DNA from: JANXVY01 sp034408685
Lineage (GTDB): Bacteria > Pseudomonadota > Alphaproteobacteria > Rhizobiales > Hyphomicrobiaceae
NCBI GenBank assembly: GCA_034408685.1
Contig: JAWXCP010000076.1
Location: 1 to 5,814, forward strand
DNA length: 5,814 nt
Direction: 5' to 3'
The notes beneath the pieces were generated by a model. It was not told the origin of the DNA. It did not search any database and was given only the letters and a program-made list of their open reading frames with translations. This document shows, piece after piece, positions 1 through 5,026 of the stretch. Numbering within the stretch: the stretch's first letter is position 1; each line of letters opens with the position of its first letter. Made by a program: the position numbers and the translations under genes.

Positions 1-18
1 GTCTGATAGGAGTGAGCC

Positions 19-270
19 ATGACAGACGTCCAAGCTGGCGGCCCAGCCCGTCGCCCTTTCCAGCGCCGCCGTAAATCGTGCCCGTTCACGGGTGCCAACG
101 CACCCAAGATCGACCACAAGGACGTGCGCCTGCTCGGCCGTTACATTTCCGAGCGCGGCAAGATCGTGCCGTCCCGCATCACGGCGGTTTCGGCCAAGAA
201 ACAGCGCGAGCTGGCCCGAGCCATCAAGCGGTCGCGCTTTCTCGGCCTCTTGCCCTACGTGATCTCGTAA
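19..270 (+). CDS. rpsR: 30S ribosomal protein S18 (bS18)
   Basis: Small-subunit ribosomal protein that sits on the 30S platform next to bS6 and contacts 16S rRNA. The 83-residue product has the usual bacterial S18 length and layout: a short variable basic N-terminus, then the conserved core with KSCPFTG near residues 19-25, DVRLLGRYISERGKIVPSRI near 35-54 and the tail TAVSAKKQRELARAIKRSRFLGLLPYV. The ATG at 19 follows a good Shine-Dalgarno (AGGAG at 9-13, about 5 nt spacing). In alphaproteobacteria this gene normally follows rpsF (bS6). The stop codons in the first 9 bases could be the end of that gene, but too little is visible to say. It heads the visible run rpsR - DUF2232 - rplI. Composition and codon use match the neighbours, and nothing is broken. 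Confidence 0.98.
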   Translation: MTDVQAGGPARRPFQRRRKSCPFTGANAPKIDHKDVRLLGRYISERGKIVPSRITAVSAKKQRELARAIKRSRFLGLLPYVIS

Positions 271-378
271 CGGCTTCAATACGGGCGTGCGGGCTGAGCC
301 CCGCACCTCATTCATCCCAGTGCACCCAGGTTGGGTTGGACGCGTTCCAGCCCTAACCGCGACCCCCGCGGGACAGCT
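271..378 (+). other. rpsR-DUF2232 spacer with two small hairpins
   Basis: The 108-nt gap holds two simple inverted repeats. The first is GTGCGGG (287-293) with CCCGCAC (300-306), a perfect 7-bp stem with a 6-nt loop. The second is GGGTTGGA (333-340) with TCCAGCCC (346-353), an 8-bp stem with one G-U pair and a 5-nt loop. Neither is followed by a T-run, so they are not classic intrinsic terminators. They could lower expression of the membrane-protein gene relative to rpsR, or stabilise the ribosomal-protein mRNA, but that is inference. GC-rich DNA forms short stems by chance, so significance is uncertain. Confidence 0.3.
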
Positions 379-1368
379 ATGAAAGCAAATATTGCCATCG
401 CCGTTCTGGCGGGCATCGCTGCGGCGGTGCTGTTCGTGTTTGCCATGACCGGCGCACTGGCAGCCCGTATTTTGCTGCTCATCCTCGTGACCGTTCCGAT
501 CGCGCTGACGGGATTTTCCTATAACGCCGCGACCGCCTTCGCTGCGGTCGTTATCGGTCTCGTTGGCGTCTTTGGACTGTTCAAGCTGCCAGCCGTCCTG
601 CTTTACGCGATGACCGCGGTCCCGGTCGCCGGCCTCGTCTATCTTGCCCTGTTGAAGCGCGAGGATGACGACAACGTCGAATGGTATCCGGTCGGACGGG
701 TCATCTTTGCCGCCGCGATCATCTCGGGCGCATTGTTCGCCCTGACCGTACTACCCTTGGCGTCCGACGCCGATGCCTTCCGCACCTCGATCCGCAGCGC
801 CATGGAGCTTGCCGTCAAGCAGGGCATGGCCGGTCTGCCGCCCGAGACCGCGTTGACACCCGATCAGCTGAACCAGCTGACGGATATCCTGATCGTCGTG
901 CTTCCAGCGGCTGGCGGTGCGATGGTGCTGTTCAGCCTGCTCGGCTCGCTCTGGCTTGGCGCCCAAGTCGCCCGAGCGGCGGGCACTCTGGTTCGTCCGT
1001 GGCCCGACATCGCCGCGTTTCGCTTCCCTCCCGGCGCGCCGATCCTGTTGGCGGTGTCGCTGCTCGGTGCGGCGTGGCTCGAAGGTCCAGCGCAGTCGCT
1101 TGCTCTGAGCTTCGCGGGCGCGTTCTTCGGCGCCTATATGCTGCTTGGTCTCGCCGTCGCCCACTTCACGACGCGCGGCAAGTTCTGGCGCACGCCAGCT
1201 CTCGTCGCGCTCTACGTGACCCTCATCGCCAATCCCGCTGTGGCCCTGCTGGTCGCCATGGTTGGCGTTGCCGATAGCGTGTTCCCGCTTCGCCGCGGTG
1301 CCGACGAGGCCTCACCGCCGGAAACCCGCGATGGCCCCCGCCCCGGCGCTGGACCTGGACAAATTTGA
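379..1368 (+). CDS. DUF2232 family multi-pass inner-membrane protein
   Basis: Predicted integral membrane protein of 329 residues and unknown molecular function. It belongs by recognition to the DUF2232 family, whose alphaproteobacterial members sit between rpsR and rplI as here. Hydrophobic segments recur along the chain: roughly residues 4-26, 28-46, 48-68, 70-90, 107-128, 173-196, 218-236, 240-262 and 277-301, so about eight or nine helices. Recognisable loop motifs are EWYPVGRVI after the fourth segment and PWPDIAAFRFP near residues 206-216. The tail after residue 305 is Pro/Arg/Gly-rich and hydrophilic. I chose the ATG at 379 (MKANIAIAVLAG), which begins the first helix and has a weak GGGA at 370-373. 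The upstream ATG at 331 would add 16 polar residues inside a hairpin and has no ribosome site. Family assignment is from memory of the pattern, not a search. Confidence 0.85.
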   Translation: MKANIAIAVLAGIAAAVLFVFAMTGALAARILLLILVTVPIALTGFSYNAATAFAAVVIGLVGVFGLFKLPAVLLYAMTAVPVAGLVYLALLKREDDDNVEWYPVGRVIFAAAIISGALFALTVLPLASDADAFRTSIRSAMELAVKQGMAGLPPETALTPDQLNQLTDILIVVLPAAGGAMVLFSLLGSLWLGAQVARAAGTLVRPWPDIAAFRFPPGAPILLAVSLLGAAWLEGPAQSLALSFAGAFFGAYMLLGLAVAHFTTRGKFWRTPALVALYVTLIANPAVALLVAMVGVADSVFPLRRGADEASPPETRDGPRPGAGPGQI

Positions 1369-1418
1369 ACGCACCACACGAGATCGCCTTTCCACTTAAC
1401 GTCAAACTCGACTACGAT

Positions 1419-1423
1419 AGGAA
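1419..1423 (+). promoter_or_regulatory. Shine-Dalgarno that fixes the rplI start
   Basis: AGGAA at 1419-1423 lies 7 nt before the ATG at 1431. It supports that start over the in-frame TTG at 1365, which overlaps the end of the DUF2232 gene and would add 22 residues not found in L9. Confidence 0.75.
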
Positions 1424-1430
1424 CCAATCC

Positions 1431-1979
1431 ATGCAAGTCATCCTCCTTCAACGCATCGGCCGCCTCGGCCAGATGGGCGATGTCGTCACCGTCAAAGACG
1501 GCTACGCCCGCAACTTCTTGCTTCCGCAAAAGAAAGCGCTACGCGCGACAAAGGACAACCTCGTCCAATTCGAAGGCCAACGGTCGCAGCTGGAGGCCAA
1601 CAACCTCAGCCTGAAATCGGAAGCCGAAGCGGTCGCTGGCAAGCTCGCTGGCCAGACGTTCATCACCATCCGTCAGGCTGGCGACACCGGCCAGCTCTAT
1701 GGCTCCGTCTCGACGCGAGACATCTCCGATTGCGTGTCCGCCGGTGGCTTCACCGTGGACCGCAACCAGGTCGTACTCGACAAGCCGATCAAGACGCTTG
1801 GTCTGCACCCGGCCCGGATGGCGCTGCACCCCGAAGTGATCGTCGACATCATGATCAACGTCGCCCGCTCGGCTGACGAAGCGACACGTCAGGCCGCCGG
1901 CGAAGACGTCACGATGGTCAAGGAAGAGAAGCTCGAACTCGAAACCTTCAAAGAAGACGGCGACCGCGACGACGAGTAA
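1431..1979 (+). CDS. rplI: 50S ribosomal protein L9 (bL9)
   Basis: Large-subunit protein that binds 23S rRNA near the base of the L1 stalk and reaches out from the ribosome through a long helix. The 182-residue product starts with the classic N-terminal RNA-binding domain: MQVILLQRIGRLGQMGDVV, then KDGYARNFLLPQ at residues 22-33. A charged connecting helix follows at about 41-75 (EGQRSQLEANNLSLKSEAEAV). The C-terminal domain spans about 77-150, with LYGSVSTRDISD and the K-P-I-K-LG-H motif. An acidic extension of about 30 residues (KEEKLELETFKEDGDRDDE) follows, as often seen in alphaproteobacterial L9. The start is set by the family N-terminus and the AGGAA site. The gap to the preceding gene is 62 nt, consistent with one operon. 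Confidence 0.97.
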   Translation: MQVILLQRIGRLGQMGDVVTVKDGYARNFLLPQKKALRATKDNLVQFEGQRSQLEANNLSLKSEAEAVAGKLAGQTFITIRQAGDTGQLYGSVSTRDISDCVSAGGFTVDRNQVVLDKPIKTLGLHPARMALHPEVIVDIMINVARSADEATRQAAGEDVTMVKEEKLELETFKEDGDRDDE

Positions 1980-2026
1980 TAGGCCACGGCTGAATGGGGC
2001 CGGGCTGAAGGGGCCGGAGTGCGACG

Positions 2027-2686
2027 ATGTATGCCGTCAAGGAGATCTTCTACACACTGCAGGGCGAGGGCGCGAACGCCGGACGCCCCGCAGTGTTTTG
2101 CAGGTTCTCCGGTTGCAATCTGTGGTCGGGCCGCGAGGCTGACCGGTCAACCGCCGTATGCCGGTTTTGCGACACGGACTTCGTTGGGACCGATGGCTGC
2201 GGCGGCGGCCGGTTCACCACCGCTACCGCACTCACAGGCGCTATTGTAGCTGCGGCTGGAGACGCGTGGTGTGAAAGCTCAGTCAGCGAAGGCCGCAACG
2301 GTCAGCGCTTGGTTGTATTGACTGGCGGCGAGCCGATGTTGCAAGTCGATGACGCGTTGATCGACGCTCTGCACGCCGCCGACATCGAGATTGCCATCGA
2401 GACCAACGGCACGCTTGCCATACCGCCGGCGATCGACTGGATCTGCGTCAGCCCCAAAGCCGGAGCAGCGTTTATCCAGCGCACCGGCGACGAACTCAAG
2501 CTCGTCTTCCCGCAAGCCGACCTTGACCCGGCACACGTGCGCGGCCTCGCCTTCACCCACCTGTATCTGCAGCCGATGGACGGCCCCGACCGCGTTGCCA
2601 ACACCGAGGCCGCGATCCGCTACTGCCTCGCCAACCCAGATTGGCGGCTCTCCGTGCAAACGCACAAGGTGCTTGGGATCAGGTAA
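2027..2686 (+). CDS. queE: 7-carboxy-7-deazaguanine synthase, radical SAM (QueE)
   Basis: Radical-SAM enzyme that contracts 6-carboxy-5,6,7,8-tetrahydropterin to 7-carboxy-7-deazaguanine, the committed ring-forming step toward preQ0 and queuosine in tRNA. The 219-residue product carries the [4Fe-4S] cysteines as CX14CX2C (C30, C45, C48) in place of the common CX3CX2C; this widened spacing is known in a subset of QueE proteins. Other landmarks are the substrate-side N-terminus EIFYTLQGEG (6-15), the SAM-binding TGGEP (99-103), ETNGT (125-129), SPK (142-144) and the terminal QTHKVLGIR (211-219). The ATG at 2027 has CGGAG at 2015-2019. It begins 47 nt after rplI on the same strand, so co-transcription is possible. 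Its stop lies only 18 nt from the convergent hicA remnant. The protein looks complete and active. Confidence 0.96.
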   Translation: MYAVKEIFYTLQGEGANAGRPAVFCRFSGCNLWSGREADRSTAVCRFCDTDFVGTDGCGGGRFTTATALTGAIVAAAGDAWCESSVSEGRNGQRLVVLTGGEPMLQVDDALIDALHAADIEIAIETNGTLAIPPAIDWICVSPKAGAAFIQRTGDELKLVFPQADLDPAHVRGLAFTHLYLQPMDGPDRVANTEAAIRYCLANPDWRLSVQTHKVLGIR

Positions 2687-2812
2687 AGCGGCAGACTTAG
2701 CAGGTCAGAGGAAGCTCGCGAACTGTTCCACAGACAATCCAGACTGCCGAATTATGGCCCGCAGCGTTCCAGTTTTTAGCGTCTTGCCGCTGTGTACCGG
2801 GACCGTTGTCGC

Positions 2813-2883
2813 TCTAGAGCCTGTCCGATTTAGATGGAAGCAGGCGCGCCGCTTCGCATCTTAATCGGTAAACAGGCTCTAGA
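2813..2883. repeat. Internal palindromic unit A of the element
   Basis: The left half of the element folds on itself. TCTAGAGCCTGT (2813-2824) is perfectly complementary to ACAGGCTCTAGA (2872-2883). The pairing continues imperfectly through CCGATTTAGATG with CATCTTAATCGG to GAAGC (2837-2841) with GCTTC (2851-2855), leaving a 9-nt loop. The right edge carries its own CTAG (2879-2882), so this unit could itself be a 61-bp element bounded by CTAG on both sides. Confidence 0.75.
2814..2817. repeat. CTAG target-site duplication, left copy
   Basis: CTAG directly abuts the left end of the element. Its partner is at 2966-2969. Keeping one copy restores the hicA reading frame exactly. Confidence 0.75.
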
Positions 2884-2965
2884 ATCATATGCTTAGAGCA
2901 GGATTCACGGCCTATATGCAGCGGATCGGCGAGCCCGATCCGATTCCATCTAAACCGATCCTGCT
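2818..2965. mobile_element. 148-bp MITE-like palindromic element inserted in hicA
   Basis: This non-coding insertion is too short for a transposase. Its ends form long imperfect inverted repeats. The 25 bp at 2815-2839 and the reverse complement of 2944-2968 match at 20 positions, sharing TAGAGC at the outer edge and TTTAGATGGAA at the inner edge. It is flanked by CTAG direct repeats, and hicA is colinear on both sides once the element is removed, so the borders can be set to the base. A 4-bp CTAG/YTAR-type duplication is a habit of the IS5 group of insertion sequences, so a non-autonomous IS5-like derivative mobilised in trans is plausible but inferred. The element introduces the stop codon that ends hicA. 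Confidence 0.82.
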
Positions 2966-2968
2966 CTA
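2894..2968. repeat. Internal palindromic unit B of the element
   Basis: The right half is a second palindrome. TAGAGCAGGAT (2894-2904) pairs perfectly with ATCCTGCTCTA (2958-2968). Inside it is a tight hairpin, CGGATCGG (2922-2929) with CCGATCCG (2935-2942) and a 5-nt loop. It shares the CCATCTAAA/TTTAGATGG core with unit A in opposite orientation, which is why the whole element also reads as one large inverted repeat. Confidence 0.72.
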
Positions 2969-2969
2969 G
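2966..2969. repeat. CTAG target-site duplication, right copy
   Basis: Second CTAG copy, at the right end of the element and matching 2814-2817. The palindromic sequence around both copies (TCTAGAG on the left) means the duplication could be drawn one or two bases differently, but the net inserted length stays 152 bp. Confidence 0.75.
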
Positions 2970-3080
2970 CCGGATCATCAGGATGGACGAGACGATGATG
3001 GCTTCCTGAAACTCGCACCACCGTGAGGCCAGCCCGTTTGAGTGCGCGCACGACTTGAGATCCAGTCAGCGCAGGTAGCG

Positions 3081-3317
3081 TCATGCCGCAGACGCTACTG
3101 TCAACTCACGGATTAGAGTGGTTCCGACGTCGGCAGGGATCGGTTCGCCGCGGTCCCTGCGGCTGGCCAAGACGAGTTCGATGGCATCTTTCGCCATCTC
3201 AAGCGCTTCAGCTTCAGTGTCGCCCTCGGTAACGACTTCAGGCAAAGCGGGAACGCGAACGGTGTAACCGCCTTCTTCCGCTGGCTCCAAAACCACTGTG
3301 TAAGTCCGTACTGCCAT
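3081..3317 (-). CDS. hicB: HicB-family antitoxin, short form
   Basis: Antitoxin of a type II HicBA toxin-antitoxin pair: it binds and blocks HicA and usually helps autoregulate the operon. The 78-residue product opens with MAVRTYTVVLEPAEEGGYTV, followed by VPALPEVVTEGDTEAEALEMA (about 21-41), a helix AIELVLASRRDRGEPIPAD (about 45-63) and a short tail. This is the partly degraded RNase-H-like HicB fold, with the family's E-EGGYTV-VPALP and T-GDT-EEA pattern. No separate C-terminal ribbon-helix-helix or HTH domain is present, as in other HicB proteins of 70-80 residues. The ATG at 3317 is backed by GGAGG (minus strand, 3326-3322), which favours it over an in-frame ATG at 3362. It lies upstream of hicA with a 4-nt ATGA overlap, implying translational coupling. 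The gene is intact although its toxin is broken. Confidence 0.92.
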   Translation of the reverse strand: MAVRTYTVVLEPAEEGGYTVRVPALPEVVTEGDTEAEALEMAKDAIELVLASRRDRGEPIPADVGTTLIRELTVASAA

Positions 3318-3479
3318 GAAGCCTCCGCAACGGTTTGCCGCCATCGGCACGATAGACCACATCCTCGCGCACCGTCGAGGCTGTTGGCACAGTTGTAGTG
3401 CCCTGGACGCTGCGCTTGCTGCGCTGCGCCGTTCGTTGCATCACGGGCGCTTGCGAAGACCATCGACACGGCGGCCCCA
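3318..3479. promoter_or_regulatory. Divergent hicB/tyrS intergenic region
   Basis: This 162-nt spacer must hold the promoters for both hicBA (-) and tyrS (+), but I find no convincing -35/-10 pair on either strand. It contains a small inverted repeat, GGCAC (3386-3390) and GTGCC (3398-3402), about 70 nt from the hicB start; this is a weak candidate operator for HicB autoregulation. The tyrS start has no good Shine-Dalgarno, only a GGCGG about 6 nt upstream. No small gene with family character was recognised. Confidence 0.4.
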
Positions 3480-4841
3480 ATGGCGACAGTGAAATCCGAC
3501 TTCCTCAACACGCTGCATGCGCGCGGCTTCATCCATCAAACCTCGGACGAGGGTGGCATCGATGCGCTGGCAACGAATGGCAAGCTCGTCGCCTACGTCG
3601 GATACGATTGCACCGGCCCTTCGCTCCACATCGGCCACCTGCTGTCGATCATGATGCTGCACTGGCTCCAGCACACCGACGCTGGCAAGCCGATCACGCT
3701 GATGGGTGGCGGCACGACACGGGTCGGTGATCCGTCCGGCAAGGACGAAACGCGCATTTTGCGAACCGTCGACGAGATCGACGCCAACAAGGCCAGCATC
3801 CAGACGTCCTTTGCTAGAATACTGACTTTTGAGCACGACATAGAAAGTTGGAAAAAAACGAAGTTGTACGCTGCTGCAAAAATGTATGAAGAGCATCCGC
3901 CGTGGTTGGGGTCTAACACAGCAGTTCTAAAAAATTTTCTTAAATGTCAATTGCCTAAAAACTCCGCCATCATGGTCGACAACGCCGAATGGCTGGCACC
4001 GCTCAACTACATCGCGTTCCTGCGCGATGTCGGCCGCCACTTCTCGGTCAACCGCATGTTGACTATGGATAGCGTGAAACTGCGGCTCGAACGCGAGAGC
4101 GAGCTGTCGTTCATCGAGTTCAACTACATGCTGCTGCAGAGCTACGACTACGTCGAACTGGCCCGCCGCTATGGCTGCAACTTGCAGATGGGCGGCTCAG
4201 ACCAGTGGGGCAACATCGTCAACGGCATCGATCTCGGCCGCCGCATGGGCACACACCAGCTTTACGCGCTAACCTGCCCGCTGCTGACGACATCGTCGGG
4301 CGCCAAGATGGGCAAGACCGCGCAAGGAGCCGTGTGGCTCAACGAGGCGCAGCTGTCGGCCTATGACTACTGGCAATATTGGCGCAACACCGAGGACGCC
4401 GACGTCGGGCGGTTCTTGAAACTGTTCACGCTATTGCCGTTGCCGGAAGTGGCGCGGCTGGCGGCCCTTGGCGGTGCCGAGATCAACGAAGCCAAGAAAA
4501 TTCTCGCCACCGAAGCGACCGCGCTCATTCACGGCCGCGATAAGGCCGTGGCAGCTGCCGAGACCGCCCGCCTTGCGTTCGAACAAGGCGCTGCCGCAGA
4601 GGGCCTCCCGGTCATCACCGCTGACCTCAGCGCGGGCGTCGGCATCCTGAAGCTCGCGGTCGACGCTGGCTTGGCTTCGTCCAATGGCGAAGCGCGCAAG
4701 GCGGTCGCCAATGGCGGGCTGTCGCTAAACGGTGCGAAAGTGACCGACCCGAACTATACCGTGACGGTCGGCGACCTCGTGGATGGCCAAGCGAAACTAT
4801 CGATGGGCAAAAAACGCCACGTGCTGGTGAAGGCCGGGTAG
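3480..4841 (+). CDS. tyrS: Tyrosine--tRNA ligase with an unusual internal insertion
   Basis: Class I aminoacyl-tRNA synthetase that charges tRNA-Tyr as a cytosolic homodimer. The catalytic domain shows YVGYDCTGPSLHIGH with the HIGH motif (50-53), GGGTTRVGDPSGKDETR (76-92), RDVGRHFSVNRML (182-194), SFIEFNYMLLQSYD (210-223), GCNLQMGGSDQWGNI (232-246) and the KMSKS-equivalent KMGKT (276-280). A C-terminal S4-type tRNA-binding domain covers about 388-453. All signature residues are present. The product is 453 residues, about 35-40 longer than I expect for alphaproteobacterial TyrRS. The excess is a segment between ARILTF (112-117) and NSAIMVDNAEWL (161-172), coded by AT-rich, rare-codon DNA. The start at 3480 is the only candidate in frame and matches the family N-terminus (KSDFLNTLHARGFIHQ), although its ribosome site is weak. 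The gene is convergent with glyS and divergent from hicB. Confidence 0.97.
   Translation: MATVKSDFLNTLHARGFIHQTSDEGGIDALATNGKLVAYVGYDCTGPSLHIGHLLSIMMLHWLQHTDAGKPITLMGGGTTRVGDPSGKDETRILRTVDEIDANKASIQTSFARILTFEHDIESWKKTKLYAAAKMYEEHPPWLGSNTAVLKNFLKCQLPKNSAIMVDNAEWLAPLNYIAFLRDVGRHFSVNRMLTMDSVKLRLERESELSFIEFNYMLLQSYDYVELARRYGCNLQMGGSDQWGNIVNGIDLGRRMGTHQLYALTCPLLTTSSGAKMGKTAQGAVWLNEAQLSAYDYWQYWRNTEDADVGRFLKLFTLLPLPEVARLAALGGAEINEAKKILATEATALIHGRDKAVAAAETARLAFEQGAAAEGLPVITADLSAGVGILKLAVDAGLASSNGEARKAVANGGLSLNGAKVTDPNYTVTVGDLVDGQAKLSMGKKRHVLVKAG
3810..3962 (+). other. AT-rich in-frame insert tract within tyrS
   Basis: By hand count these 51 codons are about 38% GC, with 19 of 51 third positions G or C, in a gene that is otherwise strongly GC3-rich. 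The codons include AGA, ATA, CTA, TTT and repeated AAA, which are scarce in the rest of the gene. The extra residues are about 118-159: EHDIESWKKTKLYAAAKMY, EEHPPWLGSN, then TAVLKNFLKCQLP. By eye this would form two helices joined by a Pro-rich turn. Other TyrRS have only a few residues here (E. coli: LDF-DCGE-NSAI), at what should be a surface loop. No stop, frameshift, clear terminal repeats or target duplication was found. I do not recognise the inserted sequence. Confidence 0.85.
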
Positions 4842-4880
4842 GCGGCTCCGGCTGACCCGCAGCAACGCACCCGCCGCTCC

Positions 4881-4903
4881 GTCACGGCCCGCGCAGGCGG
4901 GCC
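4881..4903. repeat. REP-like GC palindrome, copy 1
   Basis: The core GGCCCGC-GCAG-GCGGGCC (4886-4903) is a perfect 7-bp hairpin, preceded by GTCAC. A nearly identical copy in inverse orientation is at 4975-4997 (22 of 23 positions match). It lies about 40 nt past the tyrS stop, where REP-type elements typically sit between convergent genes. It may act in transcript 3'-end protection or termination, but no T-run follows. Confidence 0.75.
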
Positions 4904-4974
4904 GCCCAGACAGCTGGGACCACTATCGTCCCGACCCGCGTCAAAGCTCTTGCCTTGAACCGGGTTGGCTAGGT

Positions 4975-4997
4975 GGCCCGCCTGCGCGGGCCATGAC
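4975..4997. repeat. REP-like GC palindrome, inverted copy 2
   Basis: The core GGCCCGC-CTGC-GCGGGCC (4975-4992) is followed by ATGAC; it is the inverse partner of 4881-4903 with one mismatch. Together they form a BIME-like pair with a 71-nt centre, and can fold either as two small hairpins or as one long cruciform. A CTAG lies just outside at 4969-4972. Confidence 0.75.
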
Positions 4998-5002
4998 GCT
5001 TT

Positions 5003-5019
5003 GGAGGCTGGCTGCCTCC
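5003..5019. terminator. Possible stem-loop at the glyS 3' end
   Basis: GGAGGC (5003-5008) and GCCTCC (5014-5019) form a 6-bp GC stem with a 5-nt loop, 7 nt beyond the glyS stop on the minus strand. On that strand it is followed by AAA and not a T-run, so it is at best a weak or factor-assisted terminator. Confidence 0.3.
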
Positions 5020-5026
5020 TTGGGCC

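Larger units (their letters stand above)
2705..3084 (-). pseudogene. hicA: HicA-family toxin gene, interrupted by a small palindromic element
   Basis: HicA toxins are small double-stranded-RNA-binding-fold mRNA interferases neutralised by HicB. Reading down the minus strand, the ATG at 3084 opens MTLPALTGSQVVRALKRAG, then VSGSHHRLVHPDDPARA. This includes the G-S-H signature (residues 27-29, His29 the expected catalytic residue). The frame then enters inserted DNA and stops at TAG (2952-2950) after 44 residues. Past the insertion, 2813-2705 encodes TTVPVHSGKTLKTGTLRAI and on to VEQFASFL, ending in TGA. Deleting 152 bp (148-bp element plus one CTAG copy) rejoins GCT-AGA-GCG-ACA-ACG and gives an open frame of exactly 75 residues, the normal HicA length, with the HP(D)-RATTVPVH core restored. 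No other lesion is visible, which suggests a recent insertion. The start overlaps the hicB stop as ATGA. The toxin is almost certainly inactive, since the second half of the fold is lost. Confidence 0.92.

Noticed and set aside
331..378. Upstream ATG extending the DUF2232 protein by 16 residues
   Set aside because: The added residues are polar, lie within an intergenic hairpin and have no ribosome site. The ATG at 379 begins the first membrane helix.
751..1164. Open frame on the minus strand, 137 codons
   Set aside because: It lies wholly inside the DUF2232 gene, and its Arg/Gln-rich product looks like an antisense shadow of GC-rich DNA.
1365..1430. TTG start giving L9 a 22-residue extension
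   Set aside because: L9 begins MQVILLQ; the AGGAA site 7 nt before 1431 supports the later start.
2391..2864. Plus-strand open frame of 157 codons overlapping queE and hicA
   Set aside because: Out-of-frame shadow of queE that then runs through the hicA remnant in antisense; no family character.
3318..3362. HicB start at 3362 adding 15 residues
   Set aside because: The GGAGG site and the family N-terminus both point to 3317.
3113..3532. Minus-strand open frame of 139 codons crossing the hicB/tyrS gap
   Set aside because: Different frame over hicB, no recognisable domain, and it would overlap the tyrS start.
3810..3962. Intein, intron or transposon in tyrS
   Set aside because: The segment is far too short for an intein, has no intron-like structure or stop codons, and shows no terminal inverted repeats or target duplication.
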